This document shows, piece by piece, positions 1 to 6,594 of a stretch of DNA of 11,676 bases (positions within the stretch are counted from its first letter, which is position 1; each line of letters begins with the position of its first letter). The notes below the pieces were generated by a model. That model searched no databases. It was given only the letters and a program-made list of their open reading frames with translations, and was not told the DNA's origin. Origin of the DNA: Methanomicrobiales archaeon (GTDB taxonomy: Archaea > Halobacteriota > Syntropharchaeia > Alkanophagales > Methanospirareceae); contig QEXZ01000038.1 of NCBI GenBank assembly GCA_003160755.1, positions 1-11,676 of the forward strand, written 5' to 3'. The position numbers and the translations under genes were made by a program.

Positions 1-1
1 T

Positions 2-358
2 TTATTCTTCCTCCCCTCCCGGCAATTCTATTCCTGCTTCTGCCGCTGTTCCCGCTTCTGCCTCTATCTCTATCCCTCGATCCACCATTTTATTTATCGC
101 CCTCTGTGCGGTCATACCCATGGTGGTTTGCGGAATATAGGTTCCACCACTAAACGTAAAACCACATTTTGAACATTTCCATATACCCGTGCCTCTCCTT
201 GCTACCGAGTACCGTTCACATTTAGGGCACTTATGTGCGGCGTTCGTCTTACTTTCTATCTCAGTAATGGCTTTTCTTATTTTCCTGCCATACCTTGCTC
301 CAAACCTGCCCGCGGATTTTGTTTTCTTCCCCTTCTTTCTCTTCTGCTTCCTCGTCAT
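2..358 (-). CDS. rpl37ae: Large-subunit ribosomal protein eL43 (L37Ae), zinc-binding
   Basis: Structural protein of the archaeal/eukaryotic large ribosomal subunit, a small basic zinc-ribbon protein that binds 23S rRNA. The 118-residue product has a Lys/Arg-rich N-terminus, the family signature GRFGARYG (residues 17-24), and the zinc ribbon CPKC (44-47) ... CSKC (62-65), with GGTYIP following at 71-76. The stop codon is at the very window edge, so the gene is complete. Archaeal members are usually about 90 residues; here the recognisable domain ends near residue 97 and an Ala/Glu/Gly-rich acidic tail of about 20 residues follows, which is unusual on an otherwise basic protein. The ATG has only a weak purine stretch before it (TGAGAA). 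The gene diverges from the helicase gene. What lies downstream is outside the window. Confidence 0.95.
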   Translation of the reverse strand: MTRKQKRKKGKKTKSAGRFGARYGRKIRKAITEIESKTNAAHKCPKCERYSVARRGTGIWKCSKCGFTFSGGTYIPQTTMGMTAQRAINKMVDRGIEIEAEAGTAAEAGIELPGGEEE

Positions 359-399
359 TTCTCATTGATTCTATATGTTTAATCTATAACTTCCTTCTA

Positions 400-409
400 T
401 TTAAGTTAA
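400..409 (-). promoter_or_regulatory. Possible TATA box for eL43
   Basis: Read on the minus strand this is AACTTAAATA, an archaeal TATA-like element about 45 nt upstream of the eL43 ATG. It would give a leader of roughly 20 nt. The assignment rests on base composition and spacing only, and other AT-rich stretches are nearby. Confidence 0.3.
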
Positions 410-463
410 GATACGTGTGTACTAACGAGAAGAACAAGACAAGAAAACAGAAAATAAATTATT

Positions 464-593
464 GACACAGATTAAAGCTTGTGGGCTCTGCCAACATCAC
501 CGCAAGCCTTGAAAGGGCTTAATTAACACAGATGATAAGAATCAACACGGTTAAACTAAAACAAATCTGCGTAAATCCGTGTAAATCTGTGTC
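464..593. repeat. Cluster of degenerate 10-nt AAATCTGTGT-type repeats
   Basis: Three head-to-tail 10-mers lie at 563-572 (AAATCTGCGT), 573-582 (AAATCCGTGT) and 583-592 (AAATCTGTGT). The reverse complement appears at 464-473 (GACACAGATT), exactly complementary over 10 bp to 584-593, and again in looser form around 525-550 (ACACAGAT ... ACACGG). A similar degenerate unit recurs at 6554-6577. Short interspersed repeats of this kind occur in many prokaryotic genomes; no function is assigned here. The cluster fills most of the eL43/hel308 divergent spacer. Confidence 0.65.
480..520 (+). repeat. GC-rich dispersed element, copy A
   Basis: This 41-nt stretch, running from TGTGGGCTCTGCC through CCGCAAGCC to GGGCTT, matches the reverse complement of 2746-2788 at about 33 of 43 aligned positions with two single-base gaps. 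The two copies lie upstream and downstream of the hel308 gene in opposite orientation. Copy A has lost the perfect stem that copy B keeps, so it looks like the decayed member. Confidence 0.55.
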
Positions 594-614
594 TCAAATA
601 GAATGAAGTTATAC

Positions 615-622
615 TTTATATA
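615..622 (+). promoter_or_regulatory. TATA-like sequence abutting the hel308 start
   Basis: TTTATATA ends two bases before the ATG at 625. A functional TATA box here would place transcription start about 20 nt inside the gene, so either it is chance AT richness or translation starts further in. The protein N-terminus from 625 aligns naturally with the family, which favours chance. Confidence 0.2.
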
Positions 623-624
623 CA

Positions 625-2715
625 ATGAAACTATCAGATTTGAATTTAAAAGGGCTGGAATCCGTCTTTGTTGATGTTAACGACATAGAACTGTTCCCAC
701 CGCAAGAAGAGGCGATACGGGCGGGGCTACTCGATACGGACAAAAATTTCGTCATCGCTTCGCCCACGGCGAGCGGGAAAACGCTGTTAGCAGAATTGGT
801 GATGTTAAAATCAATTTTGCATGCTTCGGGAAAATGTCTTTATGCAGTACCTCTAAATGCCCTGGCATACGAGAAATATCAGAATTTCAAGGCTAAATAC
901 GGCAGTATTGCAAAAGTTGGCATATCAACTGGCGATTACGAAAGTTCTTCGCGGTATCTCGAGAGATACGACATCGTGATTCTCACATTTGAAAAACTGG
1001 ACTCACTCACACGCCTAAAACCTGCCTGGTTAAGGCAGATTTCGGTTGTGGTAGTAGATGAGGTGCACGTGTTGGGGGATGAGAAACGAGGACCAAGGTT
1101 AGAGGGTGCAATGGCACGGTTTATGAGCTTTAATCCTCGTGTAAGGGTCATTGCTCTGTCGGCAACGATACCAAATGCAGAAGAGTTAGGCAACTGGCTG
1201 CAAGCATCCTTGATACGTTCTGAATGGAGACCCGTGCCGTTGAAGGAGGAAGTGTTTCTGGCTGCAAAGGGCGACCGCGAGATAATCGAACGCGTGGAGA
1301 AGGAAGTGGAAGAGGGCTCGCAAGTGCTTGTTTTTGTAAATACAAAGAGAGGCTCGGCTTCTTTTGCAAGAAAAATCGCTGCACACCTGACCGTGTCGAG
1401 TAAGGAGCTGGACGAACTCGCAGAACGCGTGGACATCGGTGTGGACGACCTCAGCGATCTGGTCAGGCATGGTGTCGCATATCATAACTCGTGGCTGCAT
1501 CCCGCGCAACGAAAAGCGATTGAAGAGAGTTTCAGGAGCAAAGGGGAGGGATTAAAAGTAATCTGCTGTACACCAACCCTGGCAATGGGTGTTTCTTTAC
1601 CTGCAAAAACGGTTTTAATCAGGAATTATAGATTCTTCACGCTTGGACGAGGGAATGAACCGATGCCCGTGTGCTGGGTGAAACAGGTATTTGGTCGTGC
1701 AGGAAGACCGGAACACGATAAATATGGAATAGGTCTTATCGTTGCGAGGAGCGAGGATGAGCGTGAAGAGATAGAGGATTTTTACATAAATGGCGATTTG
1801 GAACGCACAGAATCGCAGTTTTCCGCAGCAGCGATGACCGAGCAGATTCTCGCAACTATCGTAGCGGGTGCGAATCACATAGGCACGGACAGGGCGAACA
1901 TCCGCGAATTCCTCGATAGTACCTTCTATGCGTATCAAAACCGCACTCAAATGGCACTTGTGAAAGCGCAGATGGACTGCATACTGGAGGATTTATCAGA
2001 TGAAGGATTTATCACCATAACAAAGACTAAGAGCAAGACAAAGAGCAATGGTGAAGAAGAAGTAAAAGCTACGGTTTTCGGGATGCTTTCTTCAAGGCTG
2101 TATTTGTCTACAAAGTCCGCATTGGAGCTGAGAGAAGGCATACTATCTTTGGATGCCTGGGAAAGAGAAAAAGGAACAAAAATATCGGATTTCGACCTCT
2201 TGCTGCTTTTATGCAAATGTGATGAGGTGGTTCCGCTGAAGGTGAAAGCCTCGATGGAAATAGCAGCCAACCTTAGCGACAATATCGAATGGCTGTACGG
2301 TGGTGCTTATGCGCTGGGCAGTGCTATCGTTGCACACGCATGGATTGGCGAACGCACGTACCCAGAGATGAAGGAGAAGTTTGGAATATATCCCGGGGAA
2401 ATACACAACGACATCTATGTTCTGGGATGGATGTGTTATGCCGCGTCGAGAATGGCAGAATTTCTTCAGGCGGAAAATATGTGTGCGCGACTCAGTATGT
2501 TAAAGGACCGGATAAGGCACGGTATTAAAACCGACCTGCTTGGTTTGGTTTCTATAAGAGGCGTTGGCAGGGTAATTGCAAGGGGATTGCATTCCGCGGG
2601 ATTCCAGAACCATGCAGAAGTGGCAAAAGCAGATATAACGCAGTTGGAAATGGTCCCCGGAGTTGGAAAGAAACGAGCGAAAAAGCTAAAGGAAGAAGCG
2701 TTGAGAAGAATGTAA
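625..2715 (+). CDS. hel308: Hel308-type Ski2-family DNA helicase
   Basis: ATP-dependent 3'-to-5' superfamily 2 helicase; archaeal Hel308 acts on stalled or branched replication forks in repair and recombination. The 696-residue product is full length for the family. Motifs in order: Q-motif region PPQEEAI (25-31), Walker A PTASGKT (47-53), DEVH (145-148) in place of the common DEAH/DExH box, SAT (179-181), motif IV FVNTKRG (237-243), motif V LAMGVSLPAK (319-328) and motif VI QVFGRAGRP (354-362). The C-terminus has helix-hairpin-helix-like segments IRGVGRVIARGL (644-655) and VPGVGKKRAKKL (677-688). A Lys/Ser/Glu-rich insert (about 466-479) precedes the sequence resembling the family's winged-helix segment. 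The ATG at 625 matches the usual N-terminus; no strong ribosome site is visible. It stands alone, converging on the PAC2 gene. Confidence 0.93.
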   Translation: MKLSDLNLKGLESVFVDVNDIELFPPQEEAIRAGLLDTDKNFVIASPTASGKTLLAELVMLKSILHASGKCLYAVPLNALAYEKYQNFKAKYGSIAKVGISTGDYESSSRYLERYDIVILTFEKLDSLTRLKPAWLRQISVVVVDEVHVLGDEKRGPRLEGAMARFMSFNPRVRVIALSATIPNAEELGNWLQASLIRSEWRPVPLKEEVFLAAKGDREIIERVEKEVEEGSQVLVFVNTKRGSASFARKIAAHLTVSSKELDELAERVDIGVDDLSDLVRHGVAYHNSWLHPAQRKAIEESFRSKGEGLKVICCTPTLAMGVSLPAKTVLIRNYRFFTLGRGNEPMPVCWVKQVFGRAGRPEHDKYGIGLIVARSEDEREEIEDFYINGDLERTESQFSAAAMTEQILATIVAGANHIGTDRANIREFLDSTFYAYQNRTQMALVKAQMDCILEDLSDEGFITITKTKSKTKSNGEEEVKATVFGMLSSRLYLSTKSALELREGILSLDAWEREKGTKISDFDLLLLLCKCDEVVPLKVKASMEIAANLSDNIEWLYGGAYALGSAIVAHAWIGERTYPEMKEKFGIYPGEIHNDIYVLGWMCYAASRMAEFLQAENMCARLSMLKDRIRHGIKTDLLGLVSIRGVGRVIARGLHSAGFQNHAEVAKADITQLEMVPGVGKKRAKKLKEEALRRM

Positions 2716-2722
2716 ACTGCTG

Positions 2723-2745
2723 TTTCTTTGGTAAAGCTTTCTTTA
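2723..2745 (+). repeat. GGTAAAGCTTTC-family repeat unit
   Basis: The unit reads TTTCTTTGGTAAAGCTTTC followed by TTTA and starts eight bases after the hel308 stop. It shares its core with units at 3676-3757 and, on the minus strand, at 10200-10220. It contains small self-complementary pieces (CTTTGGTAAAG, GCTTTCTTTAAAGC). Confidence 0.6.
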
Positions 2746-2788
2746 AAGCCCCTACTGGGCTTGCGGGGTCGTGGGGCAGAGCCCCACA
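2746..2788 (-). repeat. GC-rich dispersed element, copy B
   Basis: The reverse complement of this 43-nt stretch matches 480-520 at about 33 of 43 positions. It holds the perfect hairpin at 2771-2787 and fills the gap between two convergent genes. Its GC content stands out from the AT-rich intergenic DNA elsewhere in the window. Confidence 0.6.
2771..2787. terminator. Hairpin between convergent genes
   Basis: GTGGGGC, loop AGA, GCCCCAC makes a perfect 7-bp GC-rich stem 55 nt after the hel308 stop and 12 nt after the PAC2 stop. There is no clear T-run on either side, so a terminator role is inferred from position alone; the hairpin also belongs to a repeat element. Confidence 0.35.
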
Positions 2789-2798
2789 TAAGAAAGGT

Positions 2799-3629
2799 TT
2801 ATCCATACATATAGTGCAAAGCATCAGATGGTTCAGCTCCTACACCCTCACCACGATAAGCAGCTCTCGCTCTTTGCCTTTGTTTCTCTATTCCCTTCTC
2901 AACCGCTTCTGCACTTTCCTTGAGCATCTCTTCGGTCTTTGCCGTTTCTATATCTAAACCCGATAATCGCTTAAACGCTCTAAGGGCACCTGCACAGGCT
3001 CGTAGGTCTTCGGGATATTCGCCCACACCGAGAACCGAATAACTTGCAATACCGAGTTTAGAAGTGAAACCCGGTAGAAGTCCCGTTTTACGAATGATGG
3101 AGAATCTGCCGATATTTTTTCGCGTCATGCGTTCAATCCCCGCAGGAATTTCTTTCTTTGATCCTTCAAAAAAGCCAACATAAGCTTCTATTTCCTCTTT
3201 TTCCTGTTTGAAAGGTTCCTGTAGGGGTATAATTACGCCTACGGTGTATAACTCCTTAACGCCCAACTCTTTTGAAAGTTTAGCCACGCATTCCGCCTGT
3301 TTGTATGCTGCTTTTGGAATATACTCCACCTCTGGATATTTGCCAACATAACAGAATAACCGCTTCTCCTCACTGAACCAAACCTCATCATGCGGGATTT
3401 CAAATTCGTCTTCCCGCGCTTCTACTATGGGTGGGAAGTCATAAGAATACAAACTCAATATCTTTTCAGAATCATTTAAAAACTCCTTTATGTGGTATGG
3501 TATGATATTCCCCATCGGCGGAAATCCCGCAATCAGGACGTTCTCGTAATTCCTTGTCCTTTCTTTGAATTCCTCCTCGTCTACGTTCCAGCAAACCGTG
3601 AATTCTTCGATTTCAAATTCATTGTCCAT
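2799..3629 (-). CDS. PAC2-family protein (proteasome assembly chaperone-like)
   Basis: The PAC2 family comprises archaeal and eukaryotic proteasome-assembly chaperones and uncharacterised archaeal relatives. The 276-residue product has the characteristic early segment VLIAGFPPMGNI (31-42), a central YTVGVIIPL (128-136), a glycine-rich LLPGFTSKLGI (184-194) comparable to the family's G-rich loop, and a charged helical tail (about 218-258), rich in Lys/Glu/Arg. The start chosen is the ATG at 3629, because AGGTGA lies five bases upstream; an ATG at 3635 and a TTG at 3653 are in frame but lack such a site. No proteasome gene is visible nearby, so the partner is unknown. It diverges from the reductase gene across a repeat-filled spacer. 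Family call is firm, specific role is not. Confidence 0.8.
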   Translation of the reverse strand: MDNEFEIEEFTVCWNVDEEEFKERTRNYENVLIAGFPPMGNIIPYHIKEFLNDSEKILSLYSYDFPPIVEAREDEFEIPHDEVWFSEEKRLFCYVGKYPEVEYIPKAAYKQAECVAKLSKELGVKELYTVGVIIPLQEPFKQEKEEIEAYVGFFEGSKKEIPAGIERMTRKNIGRFSIIRKTGLLPGFTSKLGIASYSVLGVGEYPEDLRACAGALRAFKRLSGLDIETAKTEEMLKESAEAVEKGIEKQRQRARAAYRGEGVGAEPSDALHYMYG

Positions 3630-3675
3630 TCTCATCACCTTTAACTTAACCAACCATCAAGAAAAAGAAACTTAT

Positions 3676-3757
3676 CTCTTTTGGTAAAGCTTTTCTTTTA
3701 GAAATAATAATATGTCTCTTTGGTAAAACTTTCTTTGGTAAAGCTTTCTTTTATAAA
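3676..3757 (+). repeat. Three GGTAAAGCTTTC-family units in a divergent promoter region
   Basis: Units lie at 3676-3700 (core TTGGTAAAGCTTTTC), 3715-3738 (core TTGGTAAAACTTTC) and 3730-3757 (core TTGGTAAAGCTTTC), the last two overlapping. The third unit runs into the TATA-like sequence of the reductase gene and on to AAAGGTTTGT, a continuation also seen on the minus strand near 10188-10196. The segment occupies most of the spacer between the PAC2 and reductase genes. Confidence 0.65.
3748..3757 (+). promoter_or_regulatory. TATA box for the geranylgeranyl reductase gene
   Basis: CTTTTATAAA lies about 22 nt before the ATG at 3775, the spacing expected for a leaderless or nearly leaderless archaeal transcript. 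It is part of a dispersed repeat unit, so the repeat may carry the promoter. Confidence 0.45.
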
Positions 3758-3774
3758 AAAAGGTTTGTTGCGTG

Positions 3775-4962
3775 ATGAAAGAGGAAAGATATGACGTTGT
3801 AATCGTAGGGGCAGGGCCTGCGGGTAGTGTAACAGCCAAAACCGCCGCTGAGCGTGGCTTAGACGTGCTTTTGATAGAAAGAAATCCGGAGATTGGCGTG
3901 CCTGTGAAATGTGCGGAAGGCGTAAGCAAGGAAATAGAGCAGTTCGTTTCCGTTGATAAGAAATGTATATGCGCAGAAGTGAACGGGGCGCACATATACG
4001 GTCCAGACGGCACGAAAGTGGCTTTGTCCGGGGAAAAGATGGAGGAAGTGGGCTATGTGCTCGAACGTAGATTATTTGATAAAGCGCTTGCAATTGAAGC
4101 TGCAAATGCGGGTGCCGAGGTACGAGTCAAAACAGAAGCGTATAGTGTCATTAAAGCGGATGCGGACGGATACGCAAAAGGCGTTTGTGTTCGCGGTATG
4201 GGCGAGGATACACGCGTTTATGCGAATGTCGTGGTTGCTGCGGATGGAGTGGAGTCAAAAATAGGCAGGTGGGCGGGTATTGACACGAGGTTGCGACCTT
4301 CGGATATATGTGTCTGCGCCGAGTTCCTTATGTGCGATATAGAGTTGGAGTCCTATTATTCCGAATTTTTTGTGGGCAGTGAAATTGCACCACATGGATA
4401 TGCATGGGTATTTCCAAAAGGAGAAGACCGTGCAAACGTGGGTCTTGGGATAAGTGGTGATGCTTCCGGTGAAAACCACCGTGCAATTGGTTATCTGAAG
4501 GCGTTTGCCCGTGATAAGTTTCCTGATGGCAAGACAGTGGCGGAGATGTACGGTGCGGTGCCACTGAGCGGCCCGATTGCCGAAAGCGTAGCGGATGGGT
4601 TGATTTTAGTCGGCGATGCGGCGAGACACGTTAACCCATTGACCGGCGGCGGCATTTTGTATGCGATACAGGCAGGTAAGATAGCGGGTGACGTAATAGC
4701 GAAGGCATCGCAGGAAAACAATTTCTCGAAGGACCGATTAATGGAATACGATACCAGGTGGCGAAACGCGTTTGAAAAACGGCTGATGACCGGCTTAAAA
4801 GCGAAGGAGTTCTTCTTCAAATTATCGGACAACGACCTCAATACACTTGCTCACTCTTTAGTGGGCGTAAACATAGCCGAGTTCTCTACGACGGCGTTAT
4901 TGATGGAACTCGCGAAAAAAAATCCGAAGATGCTGTTTGGATTGACAAAGATACTACTCTAA
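3775..4962 (+). CDS. Geranylgeranyl reductase family flavoprotein (archaeal lipid saturation)
   Basis: FAD-dependent reductase family that hydrogenates the double bonds of geranylgeranyl chains in archaeal membrane lipids, acting at the membrane surface. Numbering from the GTG at 3772 (one residue more than the ATG start): dinucleotide-binding GAGPAG (13-18) after a beta strand, ribose-binding acid E36, PVKCAEGV (44-51) typical of this family, ERR (98-100), AADGVES (156-162), the lipid-pocket motif YAWVFPKG (210-217), and the second FAD motif GDAARHVNPLTGGG (281-294). Length (395-396) is normal. GTG at 3772 and ATG at 3775 are adjacent; ATG is preferred, with AAGGT upstream and a TATA box about 22 nt away. 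The gene stands alone and ends at a strong hairpin. The family also includes enzymes for other isoprenoids such as quinones or dolichols, so the exact substrate is inferred. Confidence 0.9.
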   Translation: MKEERYDVVIVGAGPAGSVTAKTAAERGLDVLLIERNPEIGVPVKCAEGVSKEIEQFVSVDKKCICAEVNGAHIYGPDGTKVALSGEKMEEVGYVLERRLFDKALAIEAANAGAEVRVKTEAYSVIKADADGYAKGVCVRGMGEDTRVYANVVVAADGVESKIGRWAGIDTRLRPSDICVCAEFLMCDIELESYYSEFFVGSEIAPHGYAWVFPKGEDRANVGLGISGDASGENHRAIGYLKAFARDKFPDGKTVAEMYGAVPLSGPIAESVADGLILVGDAARHVNPLTGGGILYAIQAGKIAGDVIAKASQENNFSKDRLMEYDTRWRNAFEKRLMTGLKAKEFFFKLSDNDLNTLAHSLVGVNIAEFSTTALLMELAKKNPKMLFGLTKILL

Positions 4963-4987
4963 AACTTTTTTGCAAGCAAAAAAGTTT
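4962..4987. terminator. Bidirectional terminator-like hairpin
   Basis: AAACTTTTTTG, loop CAAG, CAAAAAAGTTT forms a perfect 11-bp stem that starts on the last base of the reductase stop codon and ends one base before the TPI stop. Runs of six T within the stem on each strand suit termination in both directions. Confidence 0.55.
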
Positions 4988-4988
4988 A

Positions 4989-5732
4989 TCACAATCCCGA
5001 CACTAAATCCAGCAATACCGCCTTCGGGTCCACCGCCTTCACTACGCCAGAAGCCAGCAGCACGCCGTCTGCACCCAGCTCTATCGCTGCTCGAACGTCT
5101 TCTCCGTTTGTAACGCCTGCACCACAGAGCACAATGCTTTCCCTATCTACTTCTTTCACTTCTTTTACCGTATTCTCAACAATCCCAGGGTCCACCTTTG
5201 ACACTGCCTGTCCGGTTCCTATCAGCTCTGGCGGCTCGACCGCAATTGCATACGGTTTCAATTCTGCAACTGCCCGGCTCACCCCGGTATTATTCGTGCA
5301 AACAATCGTTAAGAGGTCTAAACTCGCCGCCTTTTTTATGATGAACTCTATGTCCGCTATTTTCAGCCTGTGCTCTGAATGATTTACAAGCGACCCTGCG
5401 GCGCCCGCATCCTTTACGGATTCCAGTGTTGTGAACCCGGTATGGCTGCCCGGTTCCACGGCGTCAACATGCTGTGCGAAGCAAGGGATGTTCACCACAG
5501 AAGCTATGAGCGCAAGCTCGGCTTGTTGTGGGCAGATAGCAATGTTCGCCCCCATCTCATCCGCAACCTCCTCGCATATTTCCGCGAGTTCAAATCCCTT
5601 CTCCCCCATTGATTCCGCATACGCCTTCTCATTCAACACAATCATCGGCGTTTCTATTTTCGCGTCTATCTCGCCACCTATTCCCAGTCCTTCTTCAGTT
5701 ATCTCATCTAATGCTGTCATATCAATACTCAT
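4989..5732 (-). CDS. tpiA: Triose-phosphate isomerase, archaeal type
   Basis: Interconverts dihydroxyacetone phosphate and glyceraldehyde 3-phosphate in the cytoplasm (gluconeogenesis/glycolysis; DHAP also feeds archaeal lipid backbones). The TIM-barrel residues are present: N34 and catalytic K36 in VLNEKAY (the usual NFK is NEK here), catalytic H118 in NHSEHR, catalytic E166 in VEPPEL, flexible loop GTGQAVS (172-178), and phosphate-binding GAG (204-206) and ASG (227-229). Archaeal TPIs normally begin a few residues before the IVLN strand; this one has an extra acidic N-terminal stretch of about 29 residues. The start is supported by tight coupling, one base after the HAD stop codon, with a G-run (GGGGGGAT) within the HAD 3' end as possible ribosome site. 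M30, just before IVLN, is the alternative start but has no ribosome site. Confidence 0.92.
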   Translation of the reverse strand: MSIDMTALDEITEEGLGIGGEIDAKIETPMIVLNEKAYAESMGEKGFELAEICEEVADEMGANIAICPQQAELALIASVVNIPCFAQHVDAVEPGSHTGFTTLESVKDAGAAGSLVNHSEHRLKIADIEFIIKKAASLDLLTIVCTNNTGVSRAVAELKPYAIAVEPPELIGTGQAVSKVDPGIVENTVKEVKEVDRESIVLCGAGVTNGEDVRAAIELGADGVLLASGVVKAVDPKAVLLDLVSGL

Positions 5733-5733
5733 A

Positions 5734-6429
5734 TTACAAAATCCCCCCTATATCTTCTATCCCTCGCACTAAAAAAGTTGGTTTATAATTATATCCTTCT
5801 TTCTCCTCTCCTCTATAAATAAAAACCGAATCAATGCCCGCCCTCCTGGCTGCTAAAACACCCACAGGACTATCATCCACCAATACCGCCTCCTCATTGC
5901 TCGTGTTTAATTCACTTAACACCTTATTTATGTAAAAAGGATTTGGCTTCCTGTTATCCAGACTTTCTAACTCGCTCTGCCGCCCGTACCATATCCTGAA
6001 GTACTGTTTCAGCCCGAAGTGCTCTAACGCGTAGTCCACACATGCTTGTTGTGAATCGCTCACCACCGCAAGATACGATTTTATGCTGAGGTGTTTTATT
6101 ACCGCCTCAGAACCTTTACAGGGCTTTATTTCGCCTCGCTGCATCGCATCTATCTTCGCTTCTATAACGTCTTTCTCTCTGCGTGCCCAGAACTCCGCAC
6201 AATCTAACTCAAATCTGTCACAGAATGTTCTCACGCCCTGAGCTCCATCAGAATATAGCGGGGCAAGAAAATACTTATCTATTTCCGCTATGCTGAGATT
6301 TAACCCATAAATGCTCAGCGTCTTTCTGAATGCTTCGTATGCCCACTCGTGTGCTACAGTCCCACCCCCACGTGAATCCAGAAACGTCCCGTCCATGTCA
6401 AAAATGACAACTTTGTATTCAGTTCCCAT
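5734..6429 (-). CDS. HAD-superfamily phosphatase
   Basis: Haloacid dehalogenase fold hydrolase, probably a cytoplasmic phosphomonoesterase for a small phosphorylated metabolite. In the 231-residue product: motif I DMDGT (11-15; nucleophile D11, acid D13), helical cap (about 20-100), motif II S124 in VVSDS, motif III K161 in NRKPNP, motif IV VDDSPVGV (184-191). This is the arrangement of the phosphoglycolate phosphatase/beta-phosphoglucomutase type, but substrate cannot be read from sequence. An in-frame TTG at 6444 would add five residues; ATG at 6429 is preferred because a TATA box sits at 6446-6454, about 20 nt upstream. The gene is first in an operon with tpiA (one-base gap), suggesting a role in triose or related sugar-phosphate metabolism; that link is inferred. 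The 89-nt repeat copy 1 abuts its promoter. Confidence 0.85.
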   Translation of the reverse strand: MGTEYKVVIFDMDGTFLDSRGGGTVAHEWAYEAFRKTLSIYGLNLSIAEIDKYFLAPLYSDGAQGVRTFCDRFELDCAEFWARREKDVIEAKIDAMQRGEIKPCKGSEAVIKHLSIKSYLAVVSDSQQACVDYALEHFGLKQYFRIWYGRQSELESLDNRKPNPFYINKVLSELNTSNEEAVLVDDSPVGVLAARRAGIDSVFIYRGEEKEGYNYKPTFLVRGIEDIGGIL

Positions 6430-6445
6430 AATGAATTTACTCAAG

Positions 6446-6454
6446 TTATATATA
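6446..6454 (-). promoter_or_regulatory. TATA box for the HAD-tpiA operon
   Basis: On the minus strand the sequence is TATATATAA, about 20 nt before the ATG at 6429. It lies at the edge of the 89-nt repeat. It supports the ATG over the TTG at 6444, which would fall almost on the box. Confidence 0.45.
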
Positions 6455-6542
6455 CACTTTTTCTTTTTATAAAAAAGAAAACCTGTGCTAAAAGAAAAAC
6501 AAAAGGGATGTTTTTACCGAAGGTAAAAAAGTTGTTGGTAAA
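6454..6542 (+). repeat. 89-nt inverted repeat, copy 1
   Basis: This AT-rich stretch matches the reverse complement of 10213-10301 at 86 of 89 positions; 6472-6542 (71 nt) is identical. It contains two perfect hairpins: 6459-6481 (TTTTCTTTTT, loop ATA, AAAAAGAAAA) and 6511-6529 (TTTTTACC, loop GAA, GGTAAAAA). The three differences from copy 2 are exactly the loop of the first hairpin (6469-6471). It occupies the divergent spacer of the HAD and YjbQ genes, with the end near 6454 facing the HAD start. An open frame through it (from 6508) is not considered coding. Confidence 0.93.
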
Positions 6543-6553
6543 TGTTTCTCGTG

Positions 6554-6577
6554 AAAATCCGTGTAATCTTGTGGTTA
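6554..6577 (+). repeat. Degenerate copy of the AAATCCGTGT-type repeat
   Basis: AAAATCCGTGTAATC followed by TTGTGGTTA resembles the tandem 10-mers at 563-592. It lies between the 89-nt repeat and the ribosome site of the YjbQ gene, so like the first cluster it is in a divergent promoter region. Confidence 0.4.
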
Positions 6578-6594
6578 TAAAGGGTGAGCGAAAA

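Noticed and set aside
563..592. Start of a CRISPR array
   Set aside because: The units are 10-mers with no spacers between them; CRISPR repeats are longer and separated by unique spacers.
359..624. tRNA or other stable RNA gene in the eL43/hel308 spacer
   Set aside because: No cloverleaf, T-loop sequence or GC-rich paired domain was found; the spacer is explained by short repeats.
936..1436. 166-codon minus-strand open frame opposite hel308
   Set aside because: It overlaps the helicase core antisense, and its Ser/Thr-rich translation is typical of a shadow frame.
3630..3653. TTG start at 3653 for the PAC2 gene
   Set aside because: The ATG at 3629 has AGGTGA five bases upstream, and the extra residues are not part of the family core.
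6430..6444. TTG start at 6444 for the HAD gene
   Set aside because: A TATA box directly abuts it, and the ATG at 6429 starts a normal HAD N-terminus.
6508..6594. N-terminal extension of the YjbQ protein from an ATG at 6508
   Set aside because: The added residues are encoded by the 89-nt repeat and a degenerate short repeat, while the ATG at 6595 has a good ribosome site and gives the normal family length.
6543..6594. Thiamine (TPP) riboswitch ahead of the YjbQ gene
   Set aside because: The leader is too short and lacks the THI-box sequence; CTGAGA-like strings at 6283 and 6679 lie inside coding regions.
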